A stretch of 64,000 nt of DNA from contig NC_134827.1 in assembly GCF_004210375.1 (NCBI RefSeq), positions 105,261,285-105,325,284 on the forward strand, written 5' to 3'. Source of the stretch: Tachypleus tridentatus. Lineage: Eukaryota > Arthropoda > Merostomata > Xiphosura > Limulidae. Position 1 is the stretch's first letter. Every line of letters starts with the position of its first letter. The position numbers were made by a program, and so were the translations under genes. Below, in pieces: positions 55,801 through 64,000 of the stretch. Under the pieces are notes generated by a model that saw only the letters and a program-made list of their open reading frames with translations, had not been told where the DNA came from and searched no databases.

Positions 55801-56160
55801 GTATATATCTGTTGAACAACTGAACCAAGGACGATATTAACTCGGGGGGTTAGAATTAACAATAGATTTATCGGTTTGTTTAGATAAGAGTATATTAATC
55901 TATTAAACAATTGAACCAAGGACGATATTAACTCGGGGGTTAGAATTAGCAATAGATTTATCGGTTTGTTTAGATAAGAGTGTATTCATCTATTGAACAA
56001 CTGAACCAAGGACGATATTAAGTCGGGGTTAGAATTAGCAATAGATTTATCGGGTTGTTTAGATAAGAGTGTATTTATCTGTTGAACAACTGAACCAAGG
56101 ACGATATTAACTCGGGGGTTAGAATTAGTAAGAGATTTATCGGTTTGTTTAGATAAGAGT
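52860..56160 (+). repeat. About 91-bp minisatellite, about 36 copies
   Basis: The unit holds AACTGAACCAAGGACGATAT, TAACTCGGGGGGTTAGAA, TTAGCAATAGATTTATCGG, TTTGTTTAGATAAGAGTG and TATTCATCTATTGAAC. Length varies by the G-run. A marked variant (GGAATATATTTTTCGGG with TATTAGTC) recurs near 53473, 53930, 54198 and 54654, spaced about 5, 3 and 5 units, showing block duplications. One damaged joint lies at 55727-55752, where a unit loses most of its centre. Minus-strand frames across it are by-products. Confidence 0.96.
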
Positions 56161-56761
56161 CACAAGGTCACAAGTGAAAGATAAAGTATCTGTCCGTGAC
56201 GACATTTTGTGATGTGAATTTTGAAAGATATGTCTTATGGTCGAGATTGGTGCAGTGTTCAAGGTTCGAGCGATGATATATCGCTGAACATGCTCTTCGC
56301 TCGGAGCTAAGCGAAAGTTCTAAGTGTATTGTTTCCTTGATGCAAAACTACACAACTGAATATCGAACTTCGTATTTTGGCGGTGTCAGTCCCTAGACTT
56401 GCCGCTGACCAATTAGGGGACGTTGTAAGTATAATTCTAGGGCCTCTGACCTGATCTTTAATCTATAGTGTCACGATGCCATTCAGGCTTAAAATATTTA
56501 TAGTGATATCGATAACTAAGTGACAATGGAGATTTGTAAATACTTATAACTCAACTAGAACACTTTCAATAATACACTAATCTTTTCTATGTTTTGATCT
56601 TATACGTATCTATTCCTTAAAGTAATTGTGTTTTTATAAATACTGGTATTTTTATTTTGTTGTTGTATTTAGCCTGTGTTGTAGTCGATAATGTTTGAAC
56701 TATAACTTCTGTTTTTATTGTTTATCCACTTTGGTTTCAGAACTTCAACTGTCCTTTTATT
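56161..56761. other. Unique sequence, no gene seen
   Basis: Single-copy AT-rich DNA between the 91-bp array and the second piggyBac-type MITE. A CTGAACATGCTC phrase near 56283 may be a trace of a SINE. No exon seen. Confidence 0.4.
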
Positions 56762-56765
56762 TTAA

Positions 56766-57001
56766 CCCGTTCAGTGCCGTAGACGAAATAACTCGTCCAA
56801 GCCGATCGGTAACACAGTGCCACGGACGAGTTAATTCGTTCTCAGTAATACCTAACTTCAGCGCTAGATGTCAGCACCATACATGCATTTGACCTACTTA
56901 CAAATTGTTTCACTTTCGATCCAAAATGGATTCACGAAAAAGGTACAAAATGAAGAACCATTAGAGTTGTATTGTAGCAGCTGAAATACTTGGCAGTCAA
57001 C
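56766..57001 (+). mobile_element. piggyBac-type MITE, copy 2
   Basis: Left end CCCGTTCAGTGCCGTAG directly follows TTAA (56762-56765), the target of piggyBac-type transposases. It matches copy 1 at 29887 over about 230 bp, minus a 24-bp deletion between two GTTGTATT repeats. The start codon is kept, but the second codon block is changed (ATGGATTCACGAAAAAGG). The right end stops at GGCAGTCAAC without the final bases or TTAA, so it is truncated. Confidence 0.75.
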
Positions 57002-57375
57002 TTGCCTTTTGTAAAACATTCGTTACCACTGTCACTAAATACATCTGGAATACATTCGTCAACTTTTATACGTTCTTGGTAGGCAAAAGAAATCCAGACA
57101 GGATAAAAACTGGCTTTAGAAATGCTGTGATCACACGAAACAGTGTCTGACGGATATATTATTGTTTGATCCTTGTTTCCATGGTAATCATTATGAACTC
57201 CATTTTCCTAGCTGGTAAAGTCTGTTCGTAATCTTCTCTTGACTTGTTTGTTTTACTAGATATATTTTCACAGTATATTTCTGAAATAAATTACTTTTCT
57301 GGAGTAAAATTTTTTCTCAGAACGTTTGTAACAGCTTTGAAAATGGAAGGAATGGGTTTTATATTACCGCCAAAG

Positions 57376-57494
57376 TTTCCCTTGTACAGCGGCAAGTCTA
57401 GGGATTTGCAACGCTAAAATCAGGGGTTCGATTTCCCTCGGTGGACTCAGCAGAAAGAACGATGTGGCTTTGCTATAAGAAAACACAAAAACAC
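57376..57494 (+). mobile_element. SINE family B copy
   Basis: TTTCCCTTGTACAGCGGC, GGGATTTGCAACGCTAAAAT, GGTGGACTCAGCAGAAAG, ATGTGGCTTTGCTATAAG, with ACACAAAAACACC as the tail. Confidence 0.9.
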
Positions 57495-58019
57495 CAAAGA
57501 AGAAAAAACGATGTTCCAGGAAATAAGTGTTTTATCACCAGGGGATGAATATAAATTGTAGCAATAACCGAAATCTACAATTATTACATATTAATAGTGC
57601 ATTTTTGTCTAGTCTTTTAAGGATTTTAAAGAATTATAAAAGTGTATAATTATAATAACCACTTAATTCTTCATTTTACATTGCCTCCTTCGCATTTCGC
57701 TCAATCCAGAGCTCATCAGGTCGATTGAGACGCAATGAGCACGGTAAACTTCGGAACACAGGCCATTTGTGGTCATAAGAAATATGGCGATACAGTGTGG
57801 CTGAAATACAATAATTTCATACTTTTCTATTTCTTGAAAATACCCAGAGAAATACGTCAAGAACATAATGTGAGAAATACAATAGGCCTAACGCTAATAA
57901 CAAATGACAAGCATTATTAATTATAGTCATGTTTTGCCAGGTTCACAAAGACGTTTACACCATGACAATCGAAATGTTCATTTCGGACACCTCGTACACG
58001 TTAGGCAACGCAAGCATTA
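57495..58019. other. Unique sequence, no gene recognised
   Basis: Frames of about 60-67 codons on both strands at 57663-57920 have no recognisable features. AATAGGCCTAACGC at 57880 is one of several scattered TAGGCCTA palindromes. Confidence 0.4.
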
Positions 58020-58132
58020 CTGTGTTTCTTATAGCAAAGCCACATCGGGCTACCTGTTGAGTCCACCGAGGGAATCGATCCCTGATTTTAGTGTTGTAAA
58101 TCCGTAGACTTACCGCTGTACCAGCGAGAGGC
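58020..58132 (-). mobile_element. SINE family B copy
   Basis: Minus strand: TGTGTTTCTTATAGC, AAAGCCACATCGGGCTACC, GGAATCGATCCCTGATTTT, ACCGCTGTACCAGCGAGAGG. Complete but without a CA tail. Confidence 0.9.
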
Positions 58133-58684
58133 ACAAACCGCTACTAAAAAAAACATTTAAAATGTATACATGATAGTGTTTTGTCAAAGAAAACTTCTGT
58201 CAGAACTTAAGTGGTGTTCAGGGGCTGATTTAGGATTAAAGATCCGGAACGGTGTTCTGCCTCTCTAGGATCGGAACTACTAGTATGTATGGTCTTGTGA
58301 TTTGACCAGACTGATTTACAAGTGGATTTCACAAGTCAAACTCTCATTTTTTCAAAATCCATATTTAACCTGTGGTACTGTTTTATTTTAGATTACACAA
58401 TTTCTCCGAGGTAAAAATATACAGACTTCTAAACTGAGTCTCTTTCAAAACTATTTTAATGAATTACATTATTCATCTTAGAGTATCGCACTACACCAGA
58501 CTCTGATTCAATATACTAAATTCGGATGTTATTAATTAAAGCCCGCAATTCGAACTTAATAGCATGTTGAACAGAACGGTGGTTTTTTATCACTTCATAA
58601 ACCAGACTTCGTTCCATTTGGAATTCAGTCTAGCTTGGCATTTAAAGTTGGGCGATATTGAAGTCCTGTTTGTTAAGAGTATTC

Positions 58685-58889
58685 TTGGGTTTGAATTCCA
58701 GTCTCACAAAATATGCTCGCCCTCTCAGCCGTGGGAACGTTATTGTTATAATGTCAATTCCTCTATTCGTTGGTTTAAAATGTATCCAAAAATCTAGCCC
58801 AAGATTTGGCGAAGGTTGGTGATGACTAGCTTTCTTCCCTCCGGGACGGCAAGCACAAATAGACCTCGTGTAGCTTTGCATGAAATTCG
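58685..58889 (+). mobile_element. SINE family A copy lacking its head
   Basis: GTTTGAATTCCAGTCTCAC, ATGCTCGCCCTCTCAGCCG, TCCTCTATTCGTTGG, TAGCCCAAGATTTGGCG and TAGCTTTGCATGAAATTC. An old copy. The overlapping minus-strand frame is a by-product. Confidence 0.8.
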
Positions 58890-59888
58890 CATCTAACTAA
58901 GCAGTAAACGTTCCTCAAATCATCAGAATAATTTTGGGTGCGAAATGAACTGTTCATATTCACGAACTTAGAGTACAGTAATATGAACTTCTTTATCCTT
59001 ATGTATCATCAAAGTTGCTGGTTTGTGCTGTGGAATGACGTTTCACTCCAACAGTTCTTGTACATCGAAATAATTGTTTATTTTATATGTAATGTAATAT
59101 TAATTACCGATTGTGTGTTTTGTAAAACACAAAGCTGCACAATGGGCTTAGATATCCGTGTTCTACCAACCGTATATATCGAAACACATGTTTAGCGCTA
59201 CAGAACCTCAAAGTTAATTCCTGGACAAATATTTGAACGGCTCTGAGTTGTTTTGATTTTATTTTCAACCCAAAGTACAAGTTTTAAGCTCCGTTATCTC
59301 TTGACCGATTGAAATCTAATCACAATTATGGAGTCAGAAGGTCAAACCTTTTCGATTGATGTATTTACCCATCCCTAAAATATCGTAGGTTTATTTACTT
59401 TAGCCCTGCCTAAGAGAATTTCAGTTTGAGGGTAAACTGTTAGAGATCCTGATGAATAATAAAACTGAATCGGGTATACCCACGCCCTACGTTTGGTATT
59501 ACTGGCACAGAAAAACATAGCTAATAAAAGGATGGTGGTGGTAGAGATACCACAGATTAATTTCCTCTAATCCTGTTCTAAAGAATTCCAAGTTGTCTAA
59601 GGTGTTGATTCCTTGTTGTTTAGTGTTACCTTCTTTGTCTTTAAATATTTTGATAAACTGTAATAGACAGGTAATAGCTAAATTACCATATACCTTCTTC
59701 GTATGGACAGCATTTCTTCGAGAAGTGACCAGTGGTCAAGCATTGTTAAACGTACGTGTTAATTCAACCTCGACTCGTTATTTCAGTGAAATTACAGACT
59801 TCTTGTGTAGACTGTGTAAGGCATTGTACCTCAGAACTGACGTGATATTCAGTTGCTCAGTAAACCGGCCATATTAGGAAGTAAACAG
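58890..59888. other. Unique sequence with a family C scrap
   Basis: TTTTGTAAAACACAAAGCTG, CACAATGGGCTTAGATATCC at 59117-59160 is a minus-strand family C tail. A 94-codon plus-strand frame at 59593-59877 starts MSKVLIPCCLVLPSLSLN and could begin like a signal peptide, but no family, splice site or promoter supports it. Confidence 0.35.
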
Positions 59889-60139
59889 GGCCCGGCATGG
59901 CCAAGCGTGTTAAGGCGTGCGACTCGTAATCTGAGGGTCGCGGGTTCGCATCCCCGTCGCGCCGTGGGGGCGTTATAATGTTACGGTCAATCCCACTATT
60001 CGTTGGTAAAATAGTAGCCCAAGAGTTGGCGGTGGGTGGTGATGACTAGCTGCCTTCCCTCTAGTCTTAAACTGCTAAATTAGGAACGGCTGCACAGATA
60101 GCCCTCGAGTAGCTTTGTGCGAAATTAAAACAAACAAAC
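59889..60139 (+). mobile_element. SINE family A copy with target-site duplication
   Basis: GGCCCGGCATGGCCAAGCG to AAACAAACAAAC. It belongs to the GATGCGAACC-type subfamily (here GGTTCGCATCCCCGTCGC), with the ACCAAACATGCTCGCCC phrase deleted. Flanks GGAAGTAAAC and GGGAGTAAAC match at 9 of 10 bases. Confidence 0.94.
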
Positions 60140-61772
60140 GGGGAGTAAACTCTAATATTCACGCATTGTAACTGGGTGTTATTAACGAATGCGCACTTAA
60201 TGGCATTATATAATCTTTCATTATTTCGCCCTATTCACAAACTTCGAATTCATCGTATTCTGTTCGAATTTTATTTTTATTATTCTCCAGCTTTTGATTA
60301 AGTTGGAGTAAGAACCAGAACTTTCTACATTTTGATATTTTTTTTACTCTAGTGTAAAACCTCCAGAGGAACAAATAAAACATACTTAGTAATACGTAAA
60401 ACCGAAAGTCGACAACATCTGAGTGGGGAGCTTTTGTTGTTCGATCCACAAAAAGATTCCGCTGAGACGCACTCGATGACGTATTTTCGGCATTGGTTCA
60501 AATCCTTTCGAAGAACCATTGAGAAACGAATCTCGTGCGATCCGAGTATTGAAGAAATGGAACAACTAAGAACACACAGAACGTGGAGAAAGAACGTGAC
60601 AGTATTGTTATTTTATTTATTCTAGACAGTTACTCGAGCAGATATTTAATATCACACGTCATCCAGAAGAATTAATGAAATCTTCTGTTATTGGCAGGTG
60701 CAACTGGTGTACTACGAAACAAGTGTGTGGAGAACTTTGTTAGCTGGGTTTCGAGTGCAATACCTAGCTTGTGGTGAGGTATTCGTCTGTGTGTGTTGGA
60801 TATATTTTATAATAAGTAATAATGTGCGCATGCTCTGTGTGTATGATAGGTTTGTGTGTCTGCGCGTGAAAGGCAGTTATGCACTTCAAATAGAATGTTT
60901 CAGTCAAGTGTTTAATAATGTATTCACTCTTCGTGTTTTACTTGTATTAAAGATTCTCGTCAAGCTGAACTTGAAGCAACTCAGCACATCACTTTAACAT
61001 TGTCGTATGCAATCCTCACCTGGACTTTGTATATCCGCTGTTCATTATTATCAAAACAAAAAACAAAATCCCAGAAACAATGAGTGCGAACAGATAACGA
61101 GAGAAGAACGTGAAATTGCCATGGTAACGCCTGCAGGCACCGATGTAACTCTGTTTTAATTAATAACTGTTTCTAATATGGTAAAGTTCATCGCGTGAGA
61201 AGTTTTTAAAATGCTCGCTATATAGCCATTGGGTGCTCGGCTATAAAGTTGGGGTATTAGAAATACAGCTTGCGACGGATAACGCGAGCAATTGTTGTAA
61301 TAAATAAATAAAATAAACTATTGCTTCTGTACCCGAAATCTTGATCGGCAGAGGTCGCCTTTATGGCGCAACTCGCTGCAATAAGTTCGACAAGTGGACT
61401 CCTGTCTCTTGTAATTTGTCGTTTGTGCTCGGGCAACAGCGGCATAATATATTTCATTATCTGTGGGGTTTCGGGCCCATTTACCATTATAAGAGGCCTA
61501 ATGAAATTTCTTTGGTTTGCTGACTCGAGCTGTGTTTATGACCCTACAAAAGGCGAGACTGCAGTCCACAACAGAGGGTATAGACAATCAAATGATGTAT
61601 TAGGCCTATATATACATCATCAATTCTCTTTACAATCTCACCTATGATGAAACAGAAGAAAATAAGCCTTTAATATATATATATAAAACTATTATTTTCC
61701 GAATTTGGAGATATTTAGACACTTTTGACAATAAAATTAGGGAAAAAAACTACTTTTTGTAGATATTTTCGG
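60140..61772. other. Unique sequence, several doubtful frames
   Basis: Plus-strand frames at 60434-60625 (63 codons, basic and acidic mix: HWFKSFRRTIEKR), 60698-60997 (99 codons) and 61363-61647 (94 codons from ATGGCGCAACTCGC, with one hydrophobic stretch IIYFIICGVSGPF) have no recognised family. The last lies in relatively CpG-rich DNA (TTGCGACGGATAACGCG at 61268) and is the least AT-driven. None has matched splice sites that I can support. Confidence 0.3.
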
Positions 61773-61805
61773 CCAACGTTTCCCGATTACGGCTCCATAA
61801 GGGTT
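61773..61805 (-). ncRNA. Weak hammerhead-like motif
   Basis: On the minus strand, CTTATGGA, then a hairpin CCG-TAAT-CGG, then GAAACG. The hairpin and GAAAC box fit a hammerhead core but the first box departs from CTGANGA at two or more places. Listed because a better match lies 290 bp away on the other strand and a third in the Penelope-like element. Confidence 0.2.
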
Positions 61806-62091
61806 AGTAGCAAAAGTTTTAATACTTGTACGTATATGGCATAATGTAGTATTAGGCCTATTATATTTTCAAACAACTTTTATTTTTTCAATTCCTCAGT
61901 GTCTAGATAAAGAATGTATTTTTAAAAAATATAATAGGCCTAACACAGTGCCTTATGACAAGTATAATTAGTTATATTTATGCTTCTCCAACTTGTAAAA
62001 GATTCTGATTTAACAGTTGTCGATGTAACATATGGTTTGTGTATTTGTATAGTGTCCCGACCACTGCTGTGTTTGTTGTATCACTTCTAGG

Positions 62092-62124
62092 CTGAAGAGT
62101 TCTGTGGATTGAACGAAACGCGTC
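62092..62124 (+). ncRNA. Hammerhead-ribozyme-like motif
   Basis: Box one CTGAAGA (62092-62098) matches CTGANGA. Stem II is GTTC paired with GAAC around an eight-base loop (62099-62114). Box two is GAAAC (62115-62119), and GCGTC (62120-62124) supplies a GTC cleavage triplet with a minimal stem III. Such short-stem-III hammerheads are known from Penelope-like retroelements. I could not pair the flanks into a convincing stem I, so activity is doubtful. Probably a relic of such an element. Confidence 0.4.
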
Positions 62125-62244
62125 GACATTAGATATGGCGAATATAATGTGGTTGGAATACTGTGTTTTCCCACTCTTATAAAGAAATTCCTAAATCCTT
62201 AATGGACAGAAAATAATGTTTAAAAACATAACATGCCTAATACT

Positions 62245-62509
62245 ATAAGCCAGGTGGTTAAGACACTCGACTCTTAGTCTGAGAGTCGCGGGTTCGAATC
62301 CCGTCACGCTAAACATGCTCGCCCTCTTAATCGTGGGAGCGTTATAATGTTACTGTCAATTCCACTATTCGTTGGTAATAGTAGCCCAAGAGTTATGGAT
62401 GGGTGGTGATAACTAACTGCCTTCCATCTAGTCTTACACTGCTAAATTACGGACGGCTAGCGCAGAAAGCCTTTGTGTAGCTTTGCACGAAATTCAAAAC
62501 AAAACAAAC
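62245..62509 (+). mobile_element. SINE family A copy
   Basis: Starts at ATAAGCCAGGTGGTTAAG, so the first 12 bases are replaced. GACTCTTAGTCTGAGAGTCG changes the anticodon region. B box GGTTCGAATCCCG and the body follow to CACGAAATTCAAAACAAAAC. Confidence 0.93.
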
Positions 62510-63309
62510 CTAATACTAATGTTGTATGACAAGTATGCTAACTAAAGGAAATTCACACCATAACAGTAGTTTGTAATGGCTGTAATATTACAGTTAATAT
62601 CGAATTGCAAAAGTCTCGAAGGGTACAACACCAATAGTTAAGCCGCAACGGTGAAACGTCTCCAAAAATACATAAAAAAAACACGTATCAGATCATACGG
62701 TAATGTGCCTAATGGTCAAAAAATAACTTGCAGGACACTGTTATTAATAGAAGTGATAGTTTAGTGATTTTACACCTCCTGTATCTCGAAGTGCGGTAAT
62801 CCAAACTATGATATTTCCAGTGGACGTGTTCCACCAGACTGTTATTACATGCACAGAATTTCAAGGCAGTCCATTAAGAAATGCATGGCTGAGATATAAA
62901 TTCTTTAGTTTTGATCCAGTTTTTTTCGCACCCGAAGCACAGAAACTTTGTTTGATAAAGAAACATATTTTTGTGTGTTTTTTTGTCAAATGTGGTACAT
63001 TGATAAATCTTTACAATTTACAGTTAGGAGTCTCATTTGGTGTAAATATAGATTTTGCGCAGTCCTGCGAAAAAAGTCAGTGAGATATCGAGTCTCAACT
63101 TTTTACTGAAGCTTCATCTAAGAGTACATTCGACTGTTTTTAGTTTGTTTTTCGGATTGGAAGGTGGCTGAATTAAAACTGCAAAACAGGGCGAAAGGAC
63201 TAAACAAACTAATTAGTTTCTAGTTCAAGTGTTCAGTTGAATCTTATGGGTGTACGGTTATTACTGGCACCAAATTTAAGTTTTTTGAACTTACCCTAAC
63301 TAAAAGAGC
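62510..63309. other. Unique sequence leading into a retroelement
   Basis: A 91-codon frame at 62808-63083 has no recognisable features. The true left end of the Penelope-like element is unclear and could lie here. Confidence 0.35.
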
Positions 63310-63341
63310 GTTTATATGCAAAAACGGCTCGTTTGGGCTGA

Positions 63342-63827
63342 GAAAACACTTTACATAGAAGAGCGAACAACGTTTCGACCTTCTTCGGTCATCGTCATGC
63401 AAACAACAGAAAAGACACCAAAAACGACAAACCGTTGACTAACCTCATAATTAACAGATCCGACCGTCAATTAAACACAGACGAGATACATCTACTTAAC
63501 AAAGGACTCAACTTCGCTATAGCACCTAGGTACATTCCAACCATAGAAATCAAAACATGTTTAGAAGACCTAGCCAGGAGACTTGTGATACTTTCTACAG
63601 AGAACAAAAACAAGGAAACAACCAAAAACAACCAACAGAAAGAAGACAACTTAGATAATTTTATTGACATCCAACAGCCAAACTTCCCAGGTAAAATTAC
63701 AAATTTATATTTTCCAGAAACACCTAAAAACAACATCTTAAACGATTTTTTCAAAGAATTTTCTCACAAAACCATCAACATAATTTCACAAAACAGAAAA
63801 CTGAAAAAAAACAACCTTACAAAATAG
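63342..63827 (+). pseudogene. Penelope-like ORF, N-terminal part, frameshifted
   Basis: An open stretch of about 161 codons starts just after a stop at 63339 and has no ATG before a TAG at 63825. Recognisable segments are LNTDEIHLLNKGLNFAIAP near 63477-63530 and, in a different frame at 63832-63930, KILKADKGNAIVIMNTNEY, typical of the region just before the reverse-transcriptase domain in these elements. The change of frame falls in an eight-A run near 63802-63809, and a second in a five-A run near 63929-63934 leads to the frame with ILSDTNKFKPI. So this copy is broken, or the homopolymers are misread. The rest is outside the window. Confidence 0.7.
63371..63398 (-). ncRNA. Hammerhead-like motif in Penelope-like leader
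   Basis: Minus strand: ATGACGA (63398-63392), one T, hairpin GACC-GAAGAA-GGTC (63390-63377), GAAAC (63376-63372). Order and spacing match a hammerhead core, but the first base of CTGANGA is A, which should impair cleavage, and no cleavage triplet is obvious. It reads opposite to the ORF and overlaps its start. Confidence 0.35.
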
Positions 63828-64000
63828 ACATTAATTGCATAAAAAACCTAAAACAAGACAAAAAACATAAAATTCTAAAAGCAGATAAAGGTAACGCTAT
63901 AGTCATAATGAACACGAATGAATACATCAAAAATGAATAACATCCTATCAGACACGAACAAATTTAAACCAATACACACAAATCCAACAATGACACACGA

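Larger units (their letters stand above)
63310..64000 (+). mobile_element. Penelope-like retroelement, 5' part, cut by window edge
   Basis: A leader with GCAAAAACGGCTCGTTTGGG and CAACGTTTCGACCTTCTTCG precedes an open frame that resembles the N-terminal region of Penelope-like element proteins. These elements encode a telomerase-related reverse transcriptase, usually with a GIY-YIG nuclease, neither of which is reached before 64000. Confidence 0.75.

Noticed and set aside
60698..60997. 99-codon frame with hydrophobic and Cys/Val-rich text
   Set aside because: Low-complexity TGTG-rich DNA explains the composition; no splice or promoter support.
1..64000. A multi-gene defence, biosynthetic or other clustered system
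   Set aside because: Apart from transposon proteins there is one possible small split gene. No cluster of related or co-oriented genes is visible.

Overview
The window looks like AT-rich, repeat-dominated nuclear DNA from an animal, most likely an arthropod. The evidence is dozens of tRNA-derived SINEs, CR1-type LINE ends, Tc1/mariner, piggyBac-like and Penelope-like elements, GT-AG splice signals, and no operon-like gene packing. The SINE families remind me of chelicerate (horseshoe-crab-like) genomes, but this is a recollection that I cannot check here. Nothing in the window looks bacterial, viral or organellar.

Layout. Positions 1-2603 are a 33-bp minisatellite, about 79 copies. Positions 3434-4988 (47-bp unit), 5400-8014 (46 bp) and 10015-11126 (about 79 bp) are three more arrays. 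A small minus-strand gene appears to run through this region. A first coding exon at 12600-12714 and a transmembrane exon at 5135-5279 have matching splice phases, and the intron between them holds the 46-bp and 79-bp arrays. From 11.8 to 23 kb there are SINEs and short arrays of 26, 47 and 51 bp. A complete-looking Tc1-like transposon (332-residue transposase, DD34E) sits in a TA microsatellite at 23326-24802. From 25.2 to 30.5 kb there are a 42-bp array and a 36-bp array, the latter broken up by a SINE, a CR1-like LINE and a piggyBac-type MITE. From 30.5 to 52 kb there is mostly unique AT-rich sequence, with SINEs, a decayed mariner (34466-35369), a 40-bp array (38291-39093), a 233-bp duplication (40241-40709) and a second CR1 end (51045-51600). 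There are also several CpG-rich or CRE-bearing stretches that could be promoters. A 91-bp array fills 52860-56160, and a second piggyBac-type MITE starts at 56766. Two hammerhead-like motifs and the 5' part of a Penelope-like retroelement lie at 61.7-64.0 kb, the last running off the window.

Tandem arrays cover roughly 15 kb, about a quarter of the window, with no two of the main arrays sharing a unit. Recognisable SINE copies add about 7 kb. The only convincing intact protein gene is the Tc1 transposase. The split membrane-protein gene is the best candidate for a host gene, and its function is unknown to me. Most long open frames in the arrays and SINEs are by-products of repeat structure. 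I see no CRISPR array, rRNA gene, convincing functional tRNA gene or multi-gene system.
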